Origin: Nageia nagi | Taxonomy: Eukaryota; Pinophyta | DNA length: 64,000 nucleotides | Reading direction: 5' to 3' | Assembly: GCA_050084985.1 (NCBI GenBank) | Contig: JBITNC010000001.1 | Coordinates: 95,046,001-95,110,000, forward strand | Shown here: positions 37,105 through 47,868 of the stretch, piece by piece | How the letters are laid out: each line of letters opens with the position of its first letter | Numbering within the stretch: the first letter of the stretch is position 1 | Made by a program: the position numbers and the translations under genes | Notes under the pieces: generated by a model | The model's input: only the letters and a program-made list of their open reading frames with translations | The model's database searches: none | Told to the model about the DNA's origin: nothing

Positions 37105-38060
37105 ACTCTACTTGGGACTATTTGAAAGGTTGGTTGGTGTACTTGGTTGAACTTATTGTAGGATAGGTTGCACACTTGGAGAACTTTCACCACTACTTCC
37201 ATCATTAACATAAATATTTTGATGACCATATACTCCCCTTCATAAAAAATCACATCTATAGAAACCATAACTTTATGAGTTTTTTTATTATAAATCCTAT
37301 AGGATTTACTAATTTCATAATAAGTAAAAAAAATACATGCTTCACTCTTAGGATCAAGATTGTTCCTAAGTTCATTAGCCACATGTACATAATCTGAACA
37401 TCCAAAAGCTTTGAAATTGTTAACAATGGGCTTCTTTTCATAAGAGGTCATCTTCTCCAAACTACTAGTGGGGTTCCTATTCAAAATAGAGAGTGTTGTT
37501 CGAACTACATCATTCTAATACATATTGCTCACCCTCTTGGTTTGCAACACACTCCTTATCATATCTACAATAGTCATATTCTTCCTCTCTGATACTCCAT
37601 TTTATTGTGAAGTACAAGTAATAGTGAGATTCCTTTTAATAATGCCATTATCTTTTCAAATTTGGAGGAACTCATTAGAGAAAAACTCCCCACCATGGAT
37701 AGTACTCAAACATTTAATTTTGCATCCACTCTAATTCTTAACTAGATTCGCAAGATCCTTAAAATAAGAAAATGCTTCATCCTTATTTTTCAAAAAGTAA
37801 ATCCCATTCTTGAATAATCATCAATAAAAGAAGGCAAATAAGTTTTCTTACTACCTCTTAGTTTCTATAGACCCAAAAATATCATAATGGACCAATTGAA
37901 ATGGGTATAAAGTCCTCCATAACTTTCCTTTAGGAAAATTCTATCTGGTATGCTTTCCCAATGCCTACCCCTCATAAATAGTTTTATGCTACTCCACCTT
38001 TGTAAAACCATAAATCATCTTTTAAGATGTTACCAGCCTCAACCACTCTAGAGCAAGGTG
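37105..38060 (-). pseudogene. Copia integrase fragment, different lineage
   Basis: Minus strand. Frame 37484 to 37105 gives the integrase C-terminal region (MNRNPTSSLEKMTSYEKKP, FKAFGCSDYVHV, EACIFFTYYEISKSYRIYN). Upstream, towards 38060, decayed sequence matches GKHTR-like, 'FIDDYSRM' and 'NGVSERKN' parts of the core. The wording differs from family A-F, so it is another copia branch. Cut by the N gap on one side and the LINE on the other. No LTR seen. Confidence 0.75.
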
Positions 38061-40732
38061 CAAGTGGAAGGACCACTAGAAGAACTAGATGATAGTCTTA
38101 TATTTGAATGTGAGGGGTTGCAACTTCCTTGGAAAGAAAAATGTTGTACAGAACCTATGTAGAAAATATAAGCCTAATATAATTATTGAAGAGATAAGAA
38201 AAACTATCTAGAAGACTTTTAAGATGGAGGCTAGTAGTGCAATTGGGAAATCAATAGGAATATTCATTTTATGGAATGTTATGATAGTAAATATATAGAG
38301 GATGTTTTTCACTCAAACATATATATCATAGTTAGGGCTAAATGTATGCAAAGTGTTTTCTCCTTCATGCTGTCAAATATTTGTGTGCCTAATAATATGA
38401 CTAAGAGAAGATATTTTTGGGAGATGTTAAAAGCCTTTGGGATGAACTTTCTATTAGAACCATGGTTAGTTGGAGGAGATTTAATACTCCTCTAGAAATA
38501 GAAGATAAACTAGGATGAATAATAAAATTAACTATAAGTATGGTGGACCTTAGATATTTTTTAAATGAAACTAAGTTGATAGACTTACCCCTAAAGGGTA
38601 ATAAATTCACTTGGTCAAATAGAAAATGAGGAAGAAAGTTTATGTAAAGGAGACTTGATAGAATGGTAGCAACAACAAATTGGATAAAAGAATTTCAAAA
38701 CTTGAAATTAATATAACTACCTAGAATTACCTCATATCATGACCCCATTAAACTAAAGATGGAAAACTAATAGAAGGAAAAGACCCCTTTTAAATTTGAA
38801 TTTATGTGGATGATCCATATAATATTTAAAGACAACCTTAGGAAATTTGTAAATTCAAAATAAAAGGGACAACAATGTACAAGTTGTCATAAAAATTGAG
38901 AGAGGTTGAAAGAATATTGAAGAAATGGAACAAAGAAGTATTTAGAAATGTGATGAAAAGAAAGAATGAAATGGAAGAAGAGTTGGAAATGATTGACTGT
39001 ATATTATTGAGATAAGGAAGAACAGAAGAGTTAGATAGAAAAAAGAAAGAAATTTTAGCTAAATACTACAATACTCTTTCCCAAGAAGTACACTAGAGAA
39101 AAAAATCAAGAGTATCTTGGCTAAAAGAGGGGGATATAAATACAACCTTCTTCAAAATGATAACATTTTAGAGAAGATGAGAGAATAGAATAGTAGAGTT
39201 GAGGAAACAAAATGGCATAATTATATAGGAAGAATAGGATATGAAAAAAGAAGTAGATAGTTTTTTTCCAATAAATTATTAAATATTGATCAAGAAAAGA
39301 ATAAATGTTCTATGGAGAAAATCTTGAAGCACATCCCAAGTGTTGTGGATCAAGACATGAATGATAAGCTAGTGAAGAAAGAAACTAAAAAAGAAGTCAA
39401 GAGGCCTCTATTTCTTATGCAAAAAGATAAAGCACCAAGTCCATATGGATTTTAGATAGATTTTTTCCAAAAAGAAAGGAAAATTATAGGAAATGATGTG
39501 ATAGAAGCAGTTGCTAAAATTTTTTAGAGGGGAAAATTTGCTCAAATCATAGAATGTTATCTTTTTAGTATTGATCCCAAAAATACCAATAGAAAAGGAT
39601 TTAAAAGAATATAGGATAATTATTTTATGCAATGTAGTATATAAAATCATCACCAAGATTATGTTGAAAAGAATGAAGCAAATTCTACCACTCATTGTTT
39701 TAAAGGAGCAGGATGGTTTTTTATAGGGCATAAAAATTTCAGATGGAATAATTCTTATATATGAAATGTTATACTCAATAAATGAAAGAAAGGAAGAGAC
39801 TATGCTTCTAAAATTGGATATGAAAAAAGCCTATGATAGGGTTAATTGGAATTTTTTAAACATGATATTGTAAAAGTTTGGATTTGGAGAAAGATGGAGA
39901 GATTGAGTAATGAAACATATTACAACTCCAAAATTCTAGGTAATAGTCAATGGAGAAATGGATAGATTCTTTGGATCAGAAAGAGGGATGAGATAAGGAG
40001 ACCCAATTTCACCATATTTTTTATCATTATGGTAAAGGCTCTAGGAATATCCATCATGAATGCCCCATACAATATAAATATACAAGGAATTAGGCTAGTT
40101 AGACAAAGTGAGTTGATTCTCCATCATCAATTTATGGATGATAATATTCTAGTAGGAAGAGCACAATAATGAAGAAAAATAGTTCAAAAATATATTAAAA
40201 TTTTATGAAAGAGCCTCACATTAATGATAGAATATGAAAAAAAAAACTATACATTCTAAATTCCTCAAAGAAAAAATAGTAAAAAATTGCAAGGATCTTT
40301 AAATGTCTAGTAGATGAATTGCCCACAAAATACCTTGGAATGCCCCTATTTATAGGAAGAATAAAATCAAACTTTTGGGATGATCTGTTAGACAAGATTA
40401 ATAGGAATATGACATGATGGAGAGGAAAAACCATAACTTGTCCAATAAAGTTATTTTTGATAAAACATACCTTGCAAAGCTTTTCAATATATAGTGCATT
40501 AGTTTTTAAGATGTTGGACACAATAGCAAAATAAGTTGATCAAGCATGTAGAAGATTTTTATGGGATGGAAGAAAATAAAATAAAATATCCTTGTTAGTG
40601 GCATGGAAAAAAATCTTCAAGGAAAAAATATTGGGGGTCTAGGATTAAGGAGAATGAAGTACCTCAGGCAAGCTTTAAGGGCCAAAATGGAATTGAAGTT
40701 AGCTTTAGAAAAAGATAGAGATTGGTTTAAAG
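38061..40732 (+). pseudogene. LINE (plant L1-type) endonuclease and RT, main part
   Basis: Many broken frames on the plus strand carry the order of a plant L1 ORF2. An AP-endonuclease start (NVRGCNF near 38107; then GKSIGIFILWN near 38250) is followed by the linker VSWLKEGDINTTFF near 39110, KDKAPSPYGF near 39430, and RT motifs LKLDMKKAYDRVNW (39811-39855), GDPISPYF near 40000, FMDD at about 40130 (family FADD) and KYLGMPLF near 40333. The 5' end is truncated or unrecognisable. At 40732 the frame is cut by gypsy element J and it resumes at 62388. Confidence 0.88.
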
Positions 40733-41828
40733 TGTAATGTCCCCAAATTTGTAAAACATCCACTTTCTCTCCTCTTGGAGTGTGACATTCATGGAAAAGG
40801 AGGAGAAACCAAAAATAAATTAATTTAGGAGTATTTTATTAATATTTTGCATTTATTTCTGTAACCAAGGCTAAAGAGACCCTTAAGGCACTCACCCTTG
40901 GATTTTATTTAATTAATCTGGCTCAATTATTTGTAATTAATGCAATATTAGTCTCTCATAATGGGATGTTGCATTATGAGCCATTGATCTTGTAATTTGG
41001 CATCTCTAGGCAACCATTGTGGGACGTTGGGCTTCCTGGGTCCCTAGATGATTCAATTTGTCATCCCAAGACACCAAAAGAGGGACGTTGCACTTTGGGT
41101 GATTCCAAGGTATGAGAGATCTTATTATAAAAGGAGATGGGACACATCATTTGGGGGATGCTAGAAGATCATCAGAGTTTATCTCTTTCTGGAGGTTAGC
41201 AGCTAGTGGAGTTGTAGCTTTCCAGCTAGCTTAATGGGAGAGCTCAAGCCAATGTGGAGGAGTTCTTACCTAAGCTAGGACATAGCTCAAGCCAGTGAGG
41301 TGGAGAGTAGTAGCTTGAGCCAGTGAGGTGGAGTTACTGGAATAGTTTGAGCTAGTGTGGTGGAACTATTCCGTCCCTGATCCAGATCAAGCCAGTGGGG
41401 TAGATCCAAATCTAGCTAGTGCAGCCATATTCCAAATCCAGATCTAACCTACCAAATCAGTGTGAGGAGGCACATCCTAGATCCAGACCAGCTGAATCAG
41501 TGTGAGGAGGCTCATCCATCATTAGGGAGAAAAGATTGAAGAACTTACAGGCTAGATCATCCAAATCTACTTTGTGAGGGTAAACATCCCCCTTCTTGAG
41601 CATTTGGGTATTTTTCCTTGAGTATTGTACTTGTCATTTGGGACTCCCAGCTCTTGAAGAATAAAATTCATTTCTGGCTCTATTTCTTATTCAATTTGTA
41701 AATCTGATTTGAATTAAGCTAGATAGAAAAATATATAAATATATATAAATTCCTAAGTAGTGATATTTCAACTTTGGAATATTACACTTTAACAAAAATC
41801 ATATTTTGTGAGTTTTGGGGATATTACA
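40733..41828 (+). repeat. Element J 5' LTR
   Basis: 1096 bp, tgtaatgtcccc to gatattaca. TATA-like tataaaag at 41126-41133. Downstream of it, 41205-41500 repeats a 16-bp word close to agccagtgaggtggag about seven times. Splits the LINE at its left edge. Confidence 0.93.
41205..41500 (+). repeat. Short direct repeats inside the J LTR
   Basis: Copies of agc-agtg-ggtgga at roughly 25-35-bp spacing. The 3' LTR (61760-62060) has the same array with changed spacing, so unit number or length has shifted since insertion. They lie downstream of the TATA box, in transcribed sequence. Confidence 0.8.
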
Positions 41829-41829
41829 G

Positions 41830-41842
41830 TGGTATCAGAGCC
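41830..41842 (+). promoter_or_regulatory. Element J primer-binding site
   Basis: tggtatcagagcc one base after the 5' LTR. Complementary to initiator Met-tRNA. Confidence 0.92.
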
Positions 41843-43422
41843 TATTTTTTGCCAGCTTGTATTAGCTCATACCGACCCAAGATGCCATAATTACTACTTG
41901 AGAGGAAGAAGTGATCTTGATTACCAACTGAGCTTGGAGGAGAGAGACGTAACAGATCTAGAGGGATCTAAAGAGTGGGAGGAAGCTGGACAATGGGAAA
42001 CATGGTCAGATTCCAACATAGCCATCCTAGATGCATTAAGGAAGATGATAGAGCAATTGTAGATACTCACGTCCCAAAGAGGGAACCAGACTCCACCACC
42101 CAACTAGGAGAATAGAAACGGCCAAGGAGAGAGCTCATTTGGGGCTAGATCTCATTACTAGAAGTCTATACCTGTTCCACTTAAGCCTCTTTTCAGAAAA
42201 GAGGAAGATCCAAAGGAGATCTATCAAAGACATTAGGAGAGGATCGACCAATTTTTTGATGAGTACATGGCCAAACTAGTAGAGTATAGAAACATCATAT
42301 CTTTCTAAGAATTTTATGGACAATTGAAGGGAGGACAAGGAGGATGCCCACCTATCTTTAAGGAGCCATTGTAGAAGATCCAATTGGAGAAATTTGATAG
42401 AGGTACAGGGATCTCGGTAAGAGGATGGATTCACCAGCTCCAAATGTACCTATCTTTCAATTCCATGGCAAAAGATGAGGCCATACATTTTACCATACTC
42501 TCCTTGAAGGGATGAGCCTATGAGTGGTGGTACCATGGATTGAAAATGTTGGGGCATGACCAAATCTCAACTTTTGATGAATTTTGCCAAAGGTTGCTAG
42601 AACATTTTGAAAAGAAGACTAAAGAAAGTTACTTCCAGAGCTCACCAAGATCCAACAGAAAGGTACAATTAAAGAATATGTAGATGAGTTTATGAATGTT
42701 TCTATTATGGTTTCAAATCTGTCAGAAGCTAGAAGGATGGCTATGTTCATGGAGGGTTTGAATAAAAATATCAAAGCATCTATCAAAGCATTTGAGGTAA
42801 ACGATCTTGATGAGGCAATCAAAAGGGTCGTAGCACTTGAATCAACCAGTCTGATTTGAGGGAAGAGCAATCAAGGAAGGACATAGCCACCCTAGCAACA
42901 AATTATGCCAGCAAGTAAAATGAATGGGAGCCAAGGAAGGCTCACGTCTCCACCAAGGAGAAATGCATGGCCGTTGGAGCAGACACAAGGGATCGGGAGA
43001 TCTCACATTTTGAAATGAGAAGAAGGAAAATGTGCTTTATCTACAAAGGATCATGGGAGCTAGGCCATTGCTGTAATGGGAAGGTGCAACTTAGTTATGT
43101 AGAGGTAGTGGAGATGGAGGAACCTAAATTAGATCTATGGAGCATTTCAGAATTTGTGGAAGAGTTTTCCACTCATGGCACCTTGGCCACCATTAGTGGA
43201 GCAACCCATTGCCCCACATTGCACATTCAGGGAAGAGCTCTAGGAGAAGAAGTGACTATTCTTATCGATGGAGGGGCATCTCACAACTTCATTGATGCTT
43301 TGTTTGCTACTGAGAAAGTAGTAAGGATGGACATTTTTGAAGGATTCAATGTGGCCAATGCTAATAGCTAGATCTCATTTTGTAATAAGGTGATTAGATA
43401 ACTTCCAATTGAGACCAACAAT
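41843..43422 (+). pseudogene. Element J gag and protease
   Basis: Broken frames over the retrotransposon gag domain: FDRGTGISVRGWIHQLQMYL near 42392-42450, then AYEWWYHGLKML and STFDEFCQRLLEHF, and after a frameshift KEYVDEFMNVSIMVSNLSEA near 42672. The last frame, 42967-43371, has a decayed zinc knuckle (CFIYKGSWELGHCC) and a gypsy protease core ILIDGGASHNFID near 43260, with Gly in place of the Ser of DSGA. The copia array interrupts at 43422 and the protease sequence resumes at 60423. Confidence 0.85.
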
Positions 43423-43949
43423 TGTTAGAATTTGTAATGAAATATTGTGAATATCTAAACTCCTTGTAAATTCAATTAATCACTTAAAGGTATGTAGATA
43501 CCTTAAGAGATTAATAGAATTCTTTAATATGTAAACTTTGACTTTACCAAAGTGGTTAGTTGGTAGGTTGAAGTTTGGTGATACATTTAATGTAACCCTA
43601 ACCTTACCCTTGGGTTAAAGGAAGGTTAGGGAGGTGCTCTAAAGCTATAAATAGAGGGCCTCTCCTCTTGTAACATAGCTAAGTCTAGGAGTAAGATTAC
43701 TCTACTTGGTTGTGTAGGAGAGAGAGCTAGAGAATAGTTGTACGAGAGACATATCAAGAGAATAAGAGAACTAGTTGTGGATGTACTCCCAAGGAGGGAG
43801 GAACCACATTATATTGGTGTCATATTATGTGAATGATGTTCTTAGAATTATAGATGTGTTATCTTGAGTGATTATGTTATCTTGTGTACACTTGAGTTTC
43901 CTAGTCTAAGGTCCTAGAGGATTTGTTTAGATCTAGTTCAAATCCTTCA
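43423..43949 (+). repeat. Array LTR 1
   Basis: 527 bp, tgttagaatttg to aatccttca, TATA-like ctataaata at 43645-43653. By eye identical to LTR 2. Confidence 0.95.
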
Positions 43950-43951
43950 AT

Positions 43952-43964
43952 TGGTATCAGAGCC
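43952..43964 (+). promoter_or_regulatory. Unit B primer-binding site
   Basis: tggtatcagagcc, a full match to the plant initiator Met-tRNA 3' end complement. Confidence 0.93.
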
Positions 43965-44514
43965 TTGTTTGGAAGCTCTTCTTTTGGTGTGGAAGCTACA
44001 TCTTGGAGGTTTCATCCTTCTTCACTCCTCATCTTTCACCCCCTTGGTGAGGTAAATTTTAAAGAGCAGGTATAAAGATTCTCCTCATTTGGTCATTTAT
44101 TTTGATTATTACATAATGCTACTAACACCTTATTTGCTATGTGTTAGTCCCTTTTTTAAGTTATGATTAACAAGTTGCAATTTTTTACTAATCCTCTATG
44201 TTACTTGCAATTTTAAATTGCTATAGTTCTTTTAAAGGGTTAGTATACAACACTTGTAATTTGTTGTTCATGTTATATTAAACTTAAAAGTATGTGTTGG
44301 TTCAATTATTTGATTAAATGCCCATATATGATGCAAAATTGCAATATGTACTAACATTTTTTTTATGTTAGTAGTAATGTATTGTTATGAAATTTCTCAT
44401 ATATACTATCATTAGTGAGTTATTGATATGTTCCTAAGCAAAAGGCATGAACATTTCCAAAATTAAAAGGAGGACAAATTTTTTTAGGGGACAATAATAT
44501 ATTCCAAAACTCAA

Positions 44515-44775
44515 TATAATATATATATATCTATATCTATATATTTTATTGTTTTTTATTTGAAATATATTTCTTATTTTGTTTTTAACTTTGTTTAAAA
44601 GAATGAAAACAAAATTATATATATTTTTTTATTTCAATCACAAATATATATATCTATATATATAGTTTTTATATTTTAAATTTGTTTCAAAATATAAATC
44701 AAAACTATATATATATTTTTTTTAACTTCAAAAAAAAATAATAATAATCAACTATATATATTTTTGATTTTTTTT
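44515..44775 (+). repeat. TA-rich simple sequence in unit B leader
   Basis: Runs of tatata with atct/ttt interruptions. Copied in unit C at 52749-52998 with a one-base difference in an A run. Confidence 0.85.
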
Positions 44776-44810
44776 TCAAAATCTTTTCAAACATATAAAT
44801 TTATTAAATT

Positions 44811-45560
44811 TTGGGGGGGGTCCACGCGCGCGCAGCCTCTAGTGGCTCCTCCCGCCCACCGCTGCACCGCGCTCCTCCACTCACCCCGCATGCTGCCACC
44901 GCCACCACGTGCACCGCCTCCACCACCACGCAGGAGCCGCTCCTCCCTCCCCCGTTTGCTCCAGTCTGCACCTGCTCGTAGGATATGCTCCAACCAGATA
45001 CGTTACCCAGCCATGCCCACCATGCAGAGCCAAGCGCAGGGACGTTGAAGGATATGCCACACGGATACGTTACGTGGGTCTGTGAATCATTTACTCAAAC
45101 ACGATGCACATTGCGTACACCATTCTGTGGACTATAATGATCACAGTAGCCTCCTCCCTCAGGTGCGACCTACCATTTTTTTTACGAGTTGCATACTGCC
45201 ACTACTCGCAAGATCTACCCCACATGTAGTGTTTGACGTGGTGCAGGGTGTTAACCATGCACTATCATCTCACAGACTCAGCTCCTCCTCCTGACCTCCT
45301 CCTTGCATGACCGTTGCAGACAAATTTCATGCCTGGACTCCATTGCTCCGCCCACGACCATGGCAGCCTCGAGACAGCCTCCTTCGCTCTTTGTAAATCA
45401 CCATCATATATTACCTACGATCATGCACTCCAATGCTCGCAACTTAGCTGGTCAACCACGCGGCCTCCGCCCGCCACTACTCATGCGCCCTCCACCTACT
45501 CTCCTTGCCGCCTTGGTCATCTCCTGCCACCCCTGCCCAGCTTCTCCACCACCTTGAGGC
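44811..45560 (+). other. GC-rich block in unit B leader
   Basis: Starts with an eight-G run then tccacgcgcgcgcag. It is rich in cgcc, ccacc and ctcct words, in sharp contrast to the AT-rich surroundings. Several overlapping frames (44764-45048, 45303-45557, 45314-45604) translate to Pro/Ala/Ser-rich strings without a known domain. Element A has only a faint counterpart (about 10060-10190). The source is unknown; it may be captured host DNA. Confidence 0.6.
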
Positions 45561-46369
45561 TTACACATGGCCCCTTCCCATTTTTTTTCAACTTTAGTTA
45601 TTGAGCCTTAATGTTTTCCCCACTACCTATTTGATTTGATTTTTTTTAACAAAACAAGGGGGGGAGTCATCTTTTAAAACTACCATGCATTTAATTGTTT
45701 ATTGACTTAGGAGTATTTTTTAGTGCTTAAAGTAGGAGAAGCCTTACCAATTGGGGTCTGGGTCTCCTATTACAACTTGCACCCTTATGCTTCTTAGGCA
45801 TTTTTACTTACTTGCTTACAAGTCAATTGCTCCCCTTAAATGCACTTAGGAGTACTTAGACTATTTCTAATATTCTACTCAACATTGCATGTTTAATTTA
45901 AGTGCATATGCAATCTCTAAGCATAGTAAAACAGGATAAAACTTTAAGTAAAAAGGGGGGAAGGTATAATTTTTACTTAAATTTTATCTAGATGTTGCAT
46001 GCTAGACTTATGATGCATGTATCTTGTTTGAAGAATAAAACATGCTTAGGACATAAATTTTTAATGCATGATGCATGCTTACTTAAATTTTTAAGTCATA
46101 AAACAATGCATGTTATGAATTAAATACTAAGTAGGACTTAGTTCTTTGTTTAATTCATTAAGTGCTTGAATAAATTGAGAAAAATATGAACAATGTAAAA
46201 GTCCTTTAGGGGTTAGTACAAAACCCATTGGACTCAATTTTTTTGGCCTCTTAAGGTTTCAAGTTCGTGTGGATGGAGTATTTTCACTTTACTTTATATT
46301 TTTTGCACATTTGCTTATACTTGCAATACGCAAAAATTTGAAAAGTAACCCCTAAAATGAATACATCCG

Positions 46370-46790
46370 CACGTATTTTCCACAACATGACTTGTTTGGG
46401 AGCCATGAGGTGAGGACAGGGCAGACTGGAGCCCTTTTAGTCCGAAGAACCGAGTGGTGGTAAGTCCGTCTTAATTGCCCCTAAGACCTCTGTTGGATTG
46501 GACATAACTCTATTAGGTGGATAGGCATGTGTGTAGTGATACCACATGTCCGCACGTCCATTCAGGGATTATCTTGATAACTAGGAGGAAAACTGAAACC
46601 CTTAATCAAGATAATTAAAATGGCGGTCCAAGATACATCGGATCCTTGGAAAATAGTAGGTACTTCTCCTTGTGAGAGTATATCACTGACTAAGGTGAAC
46701 TGGTTGAGGACTGGTAGTACCTGGGCTCCACCTTGCGGGCATCTAGGTGAAGGCCTAATTCTATACAGGAAAACAACCCCAACTTTATCC
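46370..46790 (+). other. Conserved leader block, unit B
   Basis: About 93% like 8520-8945 of element A, and present in D and F. Contains acctgggctccaccttg followed by catctaggtgaagg, able to pair as CACCT/AGGTG. The 74-codon frame at 46620-46844 is not kept in A, so it is unlikely to be a gene. Confidence 0.7.
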
Positions 46791-46918
46791 TTCTATGGAT
46801 CGTGGTTAATGAGTTTACACATGTGGGACATGTTTGCTTATTAGATGTTTTATATGTATAGATGGAAAAATTGTAAAAGTTTACATTCTTATTTCATATT
46901 TATTTGTTTTTTGTAGCA

Positions 46919-47868
46919 ATGGTTGAAACCTTCGTTCCCAAGCACATACTCGATGGTTCCAACTTTGGAATATGGGAACCTCGTATGAAAGCTGAGTTAC
47001 AAGCAAGGAAGCTATGGCAGACAGTTAGTGAAGATGTGGTTGCTCCTACCGATGAGAAGGCTCTTGAAGTATACAACTCAAAAATTGAGTTAGCAACTTC
47101 AATGATTTACCATGCAGTTTCAGATGATGTCCTTCTCATGATCTCTTCATCAACTTCAGCAAAGGAAGCTTGGGATAGGCTAAAGAAAATTTACCTTGGG
47201 TCCAAATTTTCAAGGAGGTTTACCATTCTACAAAAGTTGTTGCAATATCAACAAAGTGAAGATGAAAGTGCCTCCATCTACTTAAACAAAATCATTGACC
47301 TCAGGACACAACTGGTTGGTTGTGGGTGCAACTGGATCAATGATGAGTTCATGGTCTTCATCATTCTTCAAAGCCTTACTACAAAGTTCAGCAACTTTGT
47401 CACAGTTATGGAAACAAGGCTCGATGATGAAGAAGATGTCATCTCACTTGATAACCTTTCTAGACTCCTTCTGAAGCATGAGGAAACTTTGAACAAGAAA
47501 ATGTTGAACCTTTCTCCAAAGGACAATAGCATTGCTCTAGGAGCATCCAAAACTTCTTTCAAGAAAAAGTTCAAACATTACAAATTCAAAGATAACAAGT
47601 CCTCATCTACCTTCAAGAAGTATGACAAAAAGGGCAACAACAACAATCATGGCAATTACAGGCACAGGAATGATAAAGCAGGATCAAGCAATCCAACACC
47701 TCAGGAAAAGTTTGATGGGAATTGTAACTTCTGTGGCATCTTTGGGCATAAAGAGTATGATTGTCGCAAAAAGAAATTTGCTCAAAAAGGAAAGGGAAAT
47801 GCAAATGTGAGAAATTTAATAATAAAAAGAAGAACAAGCATGCTGCTTCTGTTGCCTACTACTCAATG
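46919..47868 (+). pseudogene. Unit B gag
   Basis: MVETFVPKHILDGSNFGIW start, then UBN2-type gag (KEAWDRLKKIYLGSKFSRRF, IYLNKIIDLRTQL, LLLKHEETLNKK), a basic Lys/Asn-rich stretch, and an intact CCHC knuckle CNFCGIFGHKEYDC near 47722-47766. The frame is open for 950 bp. A missing base near 47817 (aatttaataat against aatttcaataat in C) shifts it out before protease. Gag would build the particle and package RNA. An upstream in-frame Met at 46904 lies inside the putative intron, so 46919 is preferred. Confidence 0.92.

Larger units (their letters stand above)
44052..46916 (+). other. Unit B leader with putative intron
   Basis: Donor-like GGTGAG|GTAAAT at 44052 and acceptor-like TTGTTTTTTGTAG| ending at 46916, with the gag ATG at 46919. 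The 2.87 kb between contains (TA)n tracts, a GC-rich block, a stretch of aagtaa/cttaa words (45700-46200) and the conserved leader block (46370-46790). No conserved coding frame. The intron is inferred from site quality and cross-copy conservation only. Confidence 0.55.

Noticed and set aside
39408-40521. Minus-strand frames of about 100 codons in the LINE
   Set aside because: Shadows of the plus-strand LINE RT, whose motifs are clear on the other strand.
44764-45604. Overlapping Pro/Ala-rich frames in the GC-rich leader block
   Set aside because: GC-rich DNA has few stops. Frames on both strands are open, none has a domain, and one-base differences between B and C change them.
46620-46844. 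74-codon frame (MAVQDTSDPWK...) in the conserved leader block
   Set aside because: The matching part of element A has shifts and stops, so sequence conservation there is not protein-driven.
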